The position numbers and the translations under genes were made by a program. Of a stretch of 64,000 nt of DNA, positions 39,101-51,800 are shown piece by piece. The stretch is from Salvator merianae (Eukaryota > Chordata > Lepidosauria > Squamata > Teiidae): positions 1,115,283-1,179,282 of the forward strand of contig QVOM02000023.1 in NCBI GenBank assembly GCA_003586115.2, read 5' to 3'. Within the stretch, counting starts at the first letter, position 1. Each line of letters opens with the position of its first letter. Under the pieces are notes generated by a model that searched no databases, was not told the origin of the DNA, and saw only the letters and a program-made list of their open reading frames with translations.

Positions 39101-42100
39101 TTGGAAAGAAACCTAAATAGGAGGATAGGGAATTGCTTGCACCACCCCAGGCCTTTCCCACATGCAAGGACTCACTCGTCACGGGTGTAGCACGGGTACG
39201 GAAACATCTGAACGTAGTTCCCAGGTTCAACCACATCACGACCCACAAAGGTGTCGATGATGGCTCTCTCCATCATATCTGCAATGGGTGGGAAGAGAGA
39301 AAGACTTTGCTGCTGTTAAAGTCCCTCAGTCCTCCTATGGCCCACATATGGAGGCACTATGAGGAAACACAAAGGTACCAAACTGGTTGGGCTGGGTTGC
39401 AATCCACAGCAAACCAGCTCGTTCGCATCAAGCCAAACATGCGGTTGGTCGAATATCCAAAAATTTGATCAAACCAAACCACTGTGTTTTTGCCCTTGAA
39501 AAGGACTTTTTCAATGGAAAAAACAGCATTTCCTCTTTTCAAAGCAGTTCAAAATCAAGCGTGAACAACTGCTTGAATAAACAGTTCGCTGTCAAACCAA
39601 ACGAACAGGTGTGTGGTTCAACGATGAACCAAACGCGTGAAGTCAGTTTGTGGGCCCCTTTAATGCTGTGCTCCCTGGCACTACTGCCTCACATCTAGGG
39701 GAGGGTGCTGCTGGGTTTACTGGTTTTGTTGTACTTTGGAACTCTCAGTGTAGACGCCTGGGGTGGCTTTATAAATCGTTGCTCGCCAAGAGGATGAAGA
39801 TTGTCTAAAGCCTCCTCTTGTTCCTTCAACTGTGAGGCAACCATGTCTGGTTCCCATCCAAACCTTCTTCCACATAAACACAAAGGCAAACTGGAGTTCT
39901 GCACCAGCTTCCGCCGGGCTTGTGATCCCGAGAAAGGCATCGGTGCACAAGGATCTGGCAAAGAGACCCCAGGAACACCATCACAAGGCACAAGGAAGGA
40001 GGATGGAAAAAGAGCAAACAGGTACTCTAGAGCAAGGAATCACAAGAGGTGCCTTCTGCTCAGACTTGGGGAAACCATAGTGAGGAACGTTTTTTTTCAA
40101 ATTCTGGGAAGGCCTGTGCTTCTAAGCATAAGCCTGGCAACACGGGGGCCAAAATATGCTCACCCTGGATCCACACAAAGCCGTAGAGGAAGTAAAAGCG
40201 CCCCCCGGTGTTTGGACCAGGCCGCCAATACGCTCGCCGGATTTCATTCGTCTTTTCGGTGAAGCTGGAATTTTGCCGAATCTTGTACATGACGTGCGGA
40301 GGGAGGGTGCCATCTTTTTTGGTCTGGAAGATCACACCTTGGGGAGGCAGACAAGGAGGAAGAAGCAATAAATTAATGAAAAAAACCTTGTTGTTCTTTC
40401 ATTCAGCTTGAGCTCTGCGTAAGAATCTGTGGAAGAATGTACAAATACGAAAGCTTAGAAAAGACCTCCAACAATTCAGAAAAAAATGTTTTCCCCCAGA
40501 AATATAACCGGGCAGGGAGGAAGAGGCAGGGAGAAAAACACACTCTTTAGTTTCACTCCCCGTTTTCCAGCCAGGTCTGAAAAAGCCAGCACTGGGGTCA
40601 AGACTGACCATTCATCATAATCAGTGACAGGAAATACTTCTATATCACTTCCTGCGATCCAAATGAAAACGGAAGCAATTGCCTGACATTTCCTCTGGTG
40701 CTCTTGGACTCAGCAGAGTCCGTTTTTCCTGCCAGAAGAAAGCTGCTCCCTTGCAGCAAGAGGCCTTATTTGGGCCATGAGCCCGTTTGCCCCAGGAACC
40801 ACGTGTGAAGTCACCAGCGGCCGCCGGGAGAGAAAGGCTTACTGGCAAACACCGTGACGTTGTCCTGATACGCTTGGTTCAACGTGTAGTTGACGATACT
40901 CTCTTCGTCTGGGAAACCCTTGAAGATGTCCACGCTGACCTGGGGAGGAAACAGAGGTTGCCAGCAGAGGCCTCGGGGCCCCATGGATGGGAGAAGGCAA
41001 AGGAACGTTGCCACAGATGCAACGGAGAAAAATACTGAGGGGGCAGCTGCCCATGCCTGGCATTTAATGCACAAAGCGCCTCCTGCCGGCTGCCACGGAA
41101 TGGGGGTCACGACGCCACCGCCACCTTGTGCAAAGGTGGCTTTTCCAGGTACGTTGGCCAAAGCATAACTGAAAACATGCACGTCTGCAACCTTTGAGGA
41201 ACCAAATGCAAGAAAGGGATTATATTCTCCAAGCGCATTTTTTTAAAAACAAAGATACTTTAGTACTTTGTCTAAAAAATGGGATTTTTTTTGGTTTTCA
41301 AACTTCCTTATTTTAAAGTCTGGGAATTTTCTCCTCAACTTGGTGGCACTTAGGGCATCTATGGGCCACTCCCTGCCAGCAGTGGCAGCCTCCGGCTTTA
41401 AGCCCGGGTGTTCACGCCCCACGCAAAGCACGCCATAGCTGTTCATGGGACCTGCTGCGGCAGTACAGAGGCCCAGAGGCCCCATAACAGCAATGGCGCG
41501 CTTTGCGTGGGGTGCGAACACCTGGGCTTAAAGCTGGCGGCCACCGCTGCCTGCCAGACACCTCAAACAACACCATTCCTGGCAGAATTCAAACAGGAGC
41601 GGAACCTTGGCAATTTGGAACCAGGCTATTTAAAGCAATGCTATCTTGCTTCCCAAGCAGTCCACCCGAAAGATAAGCAGACAGAACTTTCCTTTTACAA
41701 ATATTCATCTCAAGTCACGTGTAGGGGGAAGCATGTTCTTCAGTGGTATCCAGTTTATTGAACTATCCACTCGAAATGCAGCTCAGTGGTAGAGCAAACA
41801 GCCAGGAAATCAGAGGGTCACCAGTTCAATTCCCAACCTCTCCCCGGAAGCAGGCAGTGGCAAACCACCCCTGTCTCTCTGCCAAGAAAACTGCACATAG
41901 GGCCCACAAGGTGCCCATGCCATTAACCAGAAGTCGGTCCCAACAACAACCCCCCAAATACAAGATGCTTGGTACCAGCTCCAATAAACTTCCATTCCCG
42001 AACACTTCCTGGTTGTGGATGAGGTCACTCTGCTACATTTGGAGTTTTAAATTGAGCTTTTACTGCACCAGCCTAATTTCTAAAAAACTGTAACGAGTAC

Positions 42101-42810
42101 TTATTACAGCACTGTGAGCCACCTTTGGATGAGGATCACAATGAAGATGGTTTTCAGGTAAGGGCTGCCACATAAATGCTTTGGATAAATGCAAAACCCG
42201 TTCTGGCATGCTGAACGGCGGGCCAAGGGACTCCCACCTTGGACATGAACTGGATCCAGCCGCAGGCAGCGTTGTCAATGGTGTCGAGCTGCTGCAGGAG
42301 GGCGCTGGTGTTGGACAGGGAGAAGTTGCTGTCCAGGAAGCTGCGGAGCAGGTCGCTGTCCGAGTCGTTCAGCATTTCGGGGTGCTTGTGCAGATCTGAT
42401 GCGACCTGTGGGCAACCAAAAATTGGGGAAGCTGATCCTATCTTTCGCCCAAATCTGGAGCAGGCAGCACCAACTGGTGCCAGTGGCGGAGAGGCAGGAG
42501 ATCCTGGCACCTGTTGCCCTCACTGCCTCAGGATAACCCCGTCTGGGAGAGGCTCTAGTGCTGGTCAGTGCGAGTGAGCGCAGCCGGAGGCCCCTCCCCA
42601 CAAGCAAGGGGCAGCCAGAATTCCCTCCCCCTGAGCAAAGCTCACAAACCTGCTTTCAGCTGGGGGAGAGTCTTCTGGCTACACTCACCTGCACCAGCCA
42701 CCTCTGGCAGCACATGCACAGGCCACTGCACAGTTCCATAGGTATCCTTTGAACCCTCAGCCCCGGCACTGCAGCGGAGAGACGTCCCCACTTCTCATGG
42801 ACGTTGATCT

Positions 42811-42841
<31 letters not shown>

Positions 42842-45800
42842 GCACACACACAGAGTTCTTGCTCATGCCTGCAGGCTTTCAAATACCTTTTGCAGCCAGT
42901 GAATGCGTTGCTCTAACTTTCCTTCCTCCAGGAAGCCACGGATTTCCGACGAAATGTTCAGCCAGACTTGGGCATAGCGAGTCACATTCCCAACAAACGC
43001 GAAGGTCTCGTTGGCCTGGAACAGACACACGCGGAGCAGGAGCCTCTCAGATCCAGCCAGCAGGGGCTTCCAGTTCACTCAGCGTTAACCCCCTTGCTGA
43101 GAGATTACTGCTACACTCTCTCCCCACCCACCAAAACAGCACCCCTATGTTTAGTTCTGGGTGTTAAGAGTCGCCTTGCTGGACTCAAGCAAAGCTGGTG
43201 GCCCCTCCCAACTCTATATGCATCTGAAATTCAGGCACCACGGATTTCTGGTCACTTCCTAGAGGGTTAGAGAAATGCAATTTTGCTAATGGCTCCTTCG
43301 ATTTGGCTTTGCTACGAATTTGAGATTCTTCTTCTGCAAGTTGCACAAGAACATAAGGCCACAAGAACTTAAGAGGAGCCCTGCTGGATCAGGCCACAGC
43401 CATCTAATCTAGCATGCTCTCTCCCATAGTGACCCACCAGTTCTTTCTGGGCATCTCAAGCAGAAGACGTAGGCAAAACCCTCACCCGTTCTCAACTCCC
43501 TGCAAAAGGCCTTTAGAGGCCTCCTGCCTGTCTCTCTACCCTGGAGGCAGTACCTGGACCTCCATTCTAGTAGCCATTAATAGACCTGTCCTCCATGAAC
43601 TAAGAGGAGCCCTGCTGGATCAGGCCACAGCCCATCTAGTCCAGAATCCAAAACCTTCACCTGTTCTCCACTCCCTGAAAATGGCCTTTAGAGGCATCCT
43701 GCCTGTCTCTCCAACCCTGAGGCATTACCTAGGCATCACTTCTAGCTGTCATTGATACACATGTTCTCCATGTGTCCAGCACAGTGGCCCACCGAGAGCA
43801 GCCAAGCTGATGCCTTTTTCAGCCATGCTGAGAGGCAGGCGGTTCTAGCACCTGTTTCCCTCACAGCCTCACCTTCAGGATAACCTTATCCACTTCGGTG
43901 CCAACAGGAGCGTAGAGGATCTTTGGGTTACTGGTCATGAGATGAACCAAGAGCCCCAGATTGCGCTGCTCTTTGCTGGTAAACCCCAGTGAGCTCATGT
44001 TCCCCTGCCTCAATGCCTCTGGCTCAATCGTCCTGGAGTGGGAAGAGGAAAACGGTTAACCCCACATACCACACATCCCACCACCAGTGTGGCTTTTCAC
44101 ACGCTCGCAGATGCGCTCCCTAAGGGGGGAAATGAAGCAAAGCAAACTTGGGAAACGATAGTTTCCAAAGGTCTCATTTTTTGTCATTGGTATCCAATAC
44201 TTTTATCTCCTCAAGCTGCGATCTGGTGAGCAGCAGCCGCTGCCATCTTTAAGCCCGGGAGTTTGCACCCCGTGCAAAGCGCGTCGTGGCTGTTCGCGGG
44301 TCCTCCGGGCCTCCGTACTGCGGCAGCCTCTGGGTAGAAAAAAACTGCTTGATTCTACCCAGGCAGCCCACGTATTAGGAAGCGGTTCTGTACAGATTTT
44401 ACAATCCATATCCAAGAGGCTAACAGGGTGATAACTAACAGAGCCCTTTGAACCTCCATTTTAACGTCAAGAGCCTACCAATCGCTCTTTTCTGGAAACC
44501 AGGGGTGCTTATCTGTGCCCATCCAGAACATCTGGAATACCACAGTTGGGTACTCATAGCTTCAGATCACCAAAAAGGAACCAGATGTTGGACAGACTCC
44601 CAGGCAGAAAAGTGACTCTTAAACAGCTTTGGTTCCAGATGATCGAGAGTCTCTAAGCCCTGGAAAATCTCCTCCCGGCTCCAGCACAAAATCTCGCCGG
44701 GCGTCACGTCTGCCAGCCTTACCGGTTGTTCCCACAGAGGATGGGCTGCAGGCCGGCCCAGAGCTGGACGAAGGCCGAGCACTGCGCTTGGGGGTTCTCA
44801 GCTGGCGGCTCGGTCTCCCCCTTGCCCTCTTCGGTGCTGGAGTTGGTGCCAGAGGTGAGGTTCCCTGCAGAACTGGTGCTGTTTGGAGCAGCCAGGGGGC
44901 CTTTTGGGGTGCAGGCCCCTTTGGGGAGCAGTTTGGCCAGGGCAGAAAGGATATCCACGTCCTTCAAAACGTTCTCCATCTCTATCAGGTCCTCCAGCAC
45001 GGTGTGGAGCCGGTTCCGGGCTGCGGTGCTGTTCACCTCATCCAGTTTCAGCTGCAGGGAAGAAGGGAGGAGACGGATTAGGATTTACAGAGAGTTAGAG
45101 TCCCCACAAGAATTTGTCAGAGAGATGCGTCTACGGGTTGTACAAAACCCTTCTGGCTATTGATGTGGGCCTCTGGTCTGATCCAGCAGAGGTATCATGA
45201 ACTGGACCGGCGGTGCTCAGCCTTGGAGGTCCGTGGCATGGAGCCCGGAATGGGACTTGGAGTTCCCAACGAACCTGACTAATGATCTTGCGAGCGTCCA
45301 GCTGCTCCTTCAGCTCAGCAGCCAGTTGTGCAAAGTAGTTGCTCTGCAGGCTGCCGGTCTTGTTGCAGACTGTGGCCTGATAGGTGCGCAGAAGGGCACG
45401 GCGGCTCTCTGGGACAATCAGGAGTCGTTTCAGCTCGTCCTGGTTCGGCTGGCAGGTCAGGCTCTCCAGGACCGCAGGCGTGAAGACGACATTCTGGGAA
45501 AGCAAACAAGAGCTACCGCGCTGGTGGCCAAATTCCTGACCGCTCTCCGTTGCTCATGGGTGCCGACGGGAAGCGTTCTCCCACCCCAATCAGAATTAAC
45601 TCCTCAGCCCCACCGAGTTGTTCCAAAAGTGCCTGCATTTCCCCATTCTGGCCCCAAACAGACTGTCAGATTGACCTGTGGAAACGGCAGGGCTTCAGGC
45701 CTTGGCTCAAGGCCTGTGACACGGTTTCCAGATTGATCGGCCTGACGCTGTGCCAGTTCAGGCTCTGCCAAGGCCCGTCTGTGCTGGCAGAGCAAGGAAA

Positions 45801-48800
45801 CCAATGGCCTCTTAAAGACCTTTCTTAAACTTGATCCGTGGGAGGGTCAGGCCGGGAGAGTGCCTAGAGGCTCCCCCAGGTTTGAGGAAGAAACACCCCC
45901 GGAGTCCTGGAATGGAGGAAGCTTCCAGATCAAGGGTGCCCCCAGTACGTGAGTCAGCCTGACAGGACCGAAGGCACCTGAAGGCCCTAACCAGCCTCAC
46001 TCTGTGATTTCTGTTTCAATGTCGTTTGGCACCAAAGGGGGACTGTGGCCTCGGATGCCCCGGCATTCCTCTCCCTGCTGGTCTACGTGCCCACCCCAAG
46101 GCCAGCGGGGTCTTGCCTCCACCGCCAGCCCCTCACCTCCATGTCCTTCACGAAAGCTTGAGGGTTGTAGGAGCCAGAAGGCTCGGTCGCGGGACTGGCG
46201 AAGCCCAAGGCCTGAGAGAGGAGATGCAGGAGCGCCGTTTTGCGGGAATGTTTCTGAGGGTAGTGCAGGGCCTGGCGGACCAGACCGTCTTCCCTGGTCC
46301 TCAGGTTGCCCACAAGGCTTTCCTGGAGGAGAGGCAGGAGAAGAAAAGCTCAGAGGCTTCCAGCAGCTTCACTGGGCGCCGTCCTCCGCCTCCCCAGTTC
46401 CAGGCCCTCACAACAGACCTGCGAGGTAGGTTTCATGAGCATCACAGACCCTTTGCTGGAACCAGGCCTCCCTGATGCTGGGCTTGAGGGAATGGGGCGG
46501 TTCTAGCTGGGGAGGCACAGCAAGGAAATGCCCCGCAGGATTGGGCCCAAGGTCCCCCCCATCCAGCATCTGGTTCCCCCAGTGTCCATCCAGCTGCACC
46601 AGGAAGCCCCCAGCAGAAGGAAGTGTGAACCGTGCCCCACCCTCAGCCACTGGCCTGTAGATGTGGACCACCTCTTGGACCAGAGGCAGCCACACAGGCA
46701 CCAGGGCCAACAGCTGCCAATAGCCCTTGTAGCCATTCCAGTGGTGGCCAAGACCACGTCTGGTGGGAGAGGGTTCCACAGATGGGTTATGTCAGGGGCA
46801 CTGAGAGGGCGGAGAGGATACTGGCAAAGAAAGCAAGATGGGGACTCCCAGCATTCCAAGCTCGGCCTCCTGTGCTGGCCCTGTGGGGATGGAATCCTGG
46901 GAGTTGTAGTTCAGAGAAATCTGGAGGGCCTCAAGTTGAGCAGCCCTGCTCTGCCTGCATTTTGACTAAGGGGCTGCTGCTTCGGTGAACTTGGTTACGA
47001 AGTCTCGTGCGGAAATGTTAGATATGGTCCTCCAGGGTGTCCCCAGGAATCAGTCAGGAGTCTCCCCTTTTTTGCTTCCCACCTTCCTCTCAGGAAGCCC
47101 AAGCCAAGAAGAAGCCAAAATCTCCTCACCTCTAAGTGAAGGAGCTTTTCGGCCGCACTGAATCGGTCCCACGGTTCATGGAAACCATCCGTGGAGGCGA
47201 AAGGAGAACCAAAGAACAGCCGATACACCTGGAGCAATGGAACCAGGTGGACTCTTGTTAGTCGAGACAATCAGGTTTGTTCGAAGCCAGTTTCATTCGC
47301 AAACCAACAGAGTTTGAACATCGAGATGGGTTCTAATTTTTTTAGGTTTCGTAAAATATGCAGCAGCTCTTGTGAATGTATTTCTGCTCCACGGCACAAA
47401 AGTCAAATGTATATATTTGCATAACAGAGTCTTCCCTTTGTTATGTGGAGTGTTTTCTTCTGGCAAAATGCGACAGATAGCAAACCTTGCCGTTAAAGAG
47501 GGAAGCTAGAAATTGTTATTTCTGATGCCATTCTGTGGAATTCAAAGGGAAAGCAGCACTTCCTTGGGGCAGCCCACAAAAAAGTGGAGTTTTCTCCTGA
47601 GTAATGAGGAAGGCTAGGTAATGAAAAGGCAGGCTTGTGAGGGTGCCTCCGGACAGCAGGAGGATGCAACTGCGGGGTCTAAAGAAGATGCCCCCCCCAG
47701 GACGCAGGAAGCAACTGTGGGCTCTTACCTCCGTCTGCCGGCTCCTTCCATTAACGGTTCCCCTTGCAAACACCCGGAAGCCAGCCAAGCGCCCACCCAC
47801 TTCCTGTGGTCTTTTTTGCACGCTTTGCTGGCTCCCAGGTAGCTGCAGGAGTGATGATAGTGAAAGGAGACCGCAGACGGAGATAAGGAATCGCTATTGC
47901 CAGATTTCCCATAAATATGTCCTCCATATCCCAGGACTATATTGGTAATACCACACTTACGTGTGGCATTCCCGATATAATCCCAGGAGGATCATAGAGT
48001 TGGAAGGGACCTCCAGGCCTATCGAGTCCAACCCTCTGCTCCATGCAGGATCTATTAAACCATCCCAGACAGATGTCTGTCCAGCCTCTCCTTGAAGGCC
48101 TCCAGCGAAGGAGAGCTCACCACCTCCTGTGGCAACCTGTTCTATTGACTGATCGCCCTCACTGTCGGGAAGCTTTTTCTAATATCTTGCCAGTATCTAC
48201 TCCCTTGAAGTTTCATCCCGTTGTTTCTAGTCCTTCTTTCTTGTGTGAGTGAGAATAGGGCCAATCCCTCTGCACTGTGACAGCCCTTCAGATACCTGAA
48301 AACAATCATCATATCTCCTCTCAGTCTTCTCTTCTGCAGGCCAAACATTCCTAGGTCCTTTAACAATTCCTCGTAGAACGTGGTTTGCAGACCACTCACC
48401 ATTTTGATAGCCCTTCTCTGGACTTGCTCTAGTTTGTCAATGTCTTTTTTAAATTGGGGTGCCCAGAACTGGACACAATACTCCAGATAAGGTCTGACCA
48501 AGGAAGAGTAAAGAGGGATAATTACTTCTCGTGATCTAGACTCTATACTCCTCTTGATACAGCCCAGGATGGTGTTTGCCTTTTTTGCAGCTGCATCACA
48601 CTGTTGACTCATGTTTAATCTATGATCTACTAGTACACCCAGATCCTTTTCACATGTGCTGCTGCTCAGCGAGATTCCTCCCATTCTGTATTGAATATTG
48701 TCATTTTTCTTACCCAGATGTGAAACTTTGCATTTCTCCCTGTTAAATGTCATTCTGATAGTTTCAGCCCACTGTTCAAGCTTGTCCAAATCCTTTTGAA

Positions 48801-51800
48801 TCCTCTCCTTCTCCTCCCTAGTGTTAGCAACCCCTCCTAGCTCTGTGTCGTCTGCAAATTTGATCAGCGTCCCCTCGACACCTTCATCCAGATCGTTTAT
48901 AAAAATGTTGAACAGCAATGGGCCCAAGACAGAGCCTTGCGGTACCCCACTCGAGACAGTCTTCCAATCGGATGTGAAGCCATTTATGACCACCCTTTGA
49001 GTATCTTGAGCTTAAGTTCAGGTCTGGAGGCGCCCCAAAATGAATGCCATGCTTGTACACAAAACATATCTATAGTTGAAATGTATTCAAAAATCCGTTC
49101 AGAATAAATTCAGATAGCATGAAGACGGGCCAGGCAAACCAGAAGGCTGACATATTTTGAAACGTGATCAGCACGGATCCTTCAAATGGGGTTGAAATGC
49201 AGCAGGTCTGGGATTCTCCTTAAAGGCATTTTTCAGCCCTATTCCCTCCTCCAATCATCAGAGAAACCAACTGGAGCCAACACCCTCAGGCCAGCAATTG
49301 TGGTTCATGTGTGAATTTAAAAAACACACACACACAAATTATCTAACCTTTACGGAAATCGGTTTGGAGACAAAACAACTGCAAGTTTACAAAACTTGAC
49401 ACCAACTTGCAACTAAAGATTTACAATTGTTTACAATACTATGAAAAGACGTTTTTATACAATTATCTTTGGCTTAAGCATTTTCATAACCATAACTGTT
49501 CTCCATTTCTGTTCCACTTCTGTATTAATATTGACCGGTTTCTGTACAATCTTACTGAACTACTGAATGTACCTGCAATTCATGTATTTTCCTGTTTCTC
49601 AACATTTCCTGAGTCTTTACCACGTCTACACTAGTTTGTAAATTCTTTAGAAGAAGTTTTTTTTTTTTTTTTTTAATTCTTGTCACACACATTTTTGTAC
49701 ATAACTTTGTACATATAAATGTTGTTGCAAACCCAGTAAATGCCATATGTCCAAGACTCATGTAGCCAGACAGAACAGGATTTCTGGGCAGCTAAGAGAC
49801 TGAGATCTGCTCCCTGCCAGCGAAGCAGGGAATTCATTAGCAAATGCATCTCTGTGCTGGTTCGCCAGTATGCAGATCTTGGTTCACATCTCCCTCCAGG
49901 AGACTGGCTTTTCTAAGCCCTTGGGGATGACGAAATGGCCCTGGGAGCAACACTGGTGTCTGCAGCTCGGAAGCACAGCCACTGCCTGGAAACCAGATGC
50001 TCACAGGTTCAACTCCCTGCATCCCCCTGTACGACGCTTTGGCAAACACTTCCATATCCTTACAAAGGAAACTGCATGGCTATGGGCACATATCAGGCTC
50101 CGCTCAGGGACCCCTTTACTGTTTTACTGGGGAAACCAAGTGTGACTTTGAATAACACCTAAATCTCACTTTATACTTGGGATCAGGCAGTGCCAAGTTA
50201 AGATGCTTTTAAAGTCAAGCTTGGCCACGTCCATGTAGCTCTCTCTGCAAAAGCACAAAAGCAATTTGCCAATGACTTCTTCCTGGTATTTCTTGGTGGT
50301 CTCCCATCCCAGTACTAACCAGGTCTTCGTCTGCTTAGCTTTTCAAAATCAGCTGAGGTTGGTGAGAGGTTGTCACACCTGGAGGCAAATCTCGTACTAA
50401 ATATATAGAAAACCTGCCTTGATTTCTTACGCCAAGGAGCATATTGCCTCCCACCCCCTGCAACAATTCACACACCTCTTTGAGGTTGATGCTGGACCCC
50501 GTCAGCAGATCAACGGTCTCATTGGACAGGGAAAGGTTATGCGTGAGGAACCGGTGGAACTCCTGCTTGTTCTTGGCCATGGAATCCAGCGTGAACCCAG
50601 CGGCTGCCATGGGGGGGGGGGGGTGAAAGGGGAAAAGAGGAAAGAAAGGTGAGGTTGGAAGAGGCTCAAGCATGGCTCTGGGGACAGGGAGCCTGCGATT
50701 TGGTCCTGGTCTTCTGCAACATGGAGCCCTCAGGAAACAGCTGGGGAGCCCCTTAGGAAGCCACCAGCTGACTGCAACCATGGGTCCATTTACCCACATT
50801 TCCCATCCAAGGGCCTTCTGCCCAAGCTGCTACTGTCACTCTGGACCCCAAGCCATTTTCCGTGGGTCAACACGGCTATTTCGACCCCTATGCCCAACGC
50901 TTGCCTGCCCAGCACGTCCATCGGGAAGCATCCGAAACATCTGAAGGTCCCCAAATGGGAGCAGGTGGACCAAATAAGCCAATAGTTCAGCTCTTGACTG
51001 AGCACAGGGGGCACGGGGCAGAGGGTGGAGACGGCCCTTCGGTGAGATACCCACCTCTCTAATCCTCAGCTCAGAATCCATGCCCACCCACCCCCTGCAA
51101 GCAACAGTGCCAATTGTCAATGTGGGTTGTGGCCCCTGTCAGGTGACAAACACTCGTGCATAGGGGTTATCCTGGGGGCTCCTTTCGGAAGGGACTCCCA
51201 GACACTCCTCCTCCAAAGACAAAACAGAAAGCCCCCCTGGCTGGGGAAGCAGATTGTATTCACTCCCCTGCCACTTTCTGGGCAGAAAATGAATGGGATT
51301 GGAGCAATGACCCCAATCTGCATGGCCTTCTCAGCCCTGGGGGGACTCCTTCCCAAACTCTACCTTGCGGGGGAGAGATGCAGGGAAAAAGAGAGTGGAG
51401 CATTATCTAGGACACAAGAGGAGCCCTGCTGGACCAGGCCACGGCCCATCTACTCCAGCATCCTGTCTTATGCAGTGCCCCCCCAATTGCTTCTGGGCAT
51501 CTCCTGCCTGTCTCTCCAACCCAGAGGTGGTGCCTAGGCATCCATTCTAGTAGCCATTGATACATCTCTCCTCAATGAATGAAGAGGAGCCCTGCTGGAC
51601 CAGGCCACGGCCCATCTAGTCCAGCGTCCTGTCTCATCCAGTGGTCCACCAATTGCTTCTGGGCATCTCAAGCAGAAGACGAAGGGAAAACCTTCACCTG
51701 CTCTCGACTCGCCACAAATGGTTTTACAGACATCCTGCCTGTCTCTCCACCCTAGAGGTGGTACCTCAGCATCCATTTTAGATAAGAACATAAGAGGAGC

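Larger units (their letters stand above)
38461..40842 (-). other. Introns 13-15 of ABCA2
   Basis: Intron 15 has a 19-A run (38956-38974). Intron 14 has 39410-39625, rich in AAACCAAAC and GGTTTGG-like words, probably an old repeat. Intron 13 shows nothing recognised. Confidence 0.5.

Noticed and set aside
41772..41845. Possible tRNA gene
   Set aside because: A- and B-box-like motifs are present but I could not form acceptor or anticodon stems; the following SINE body explains it.
50205..50360. Possible 5S rRNA gene
   Set aside because: Only the 3' half of 5S is present, diverged and joined to a SINE tail.
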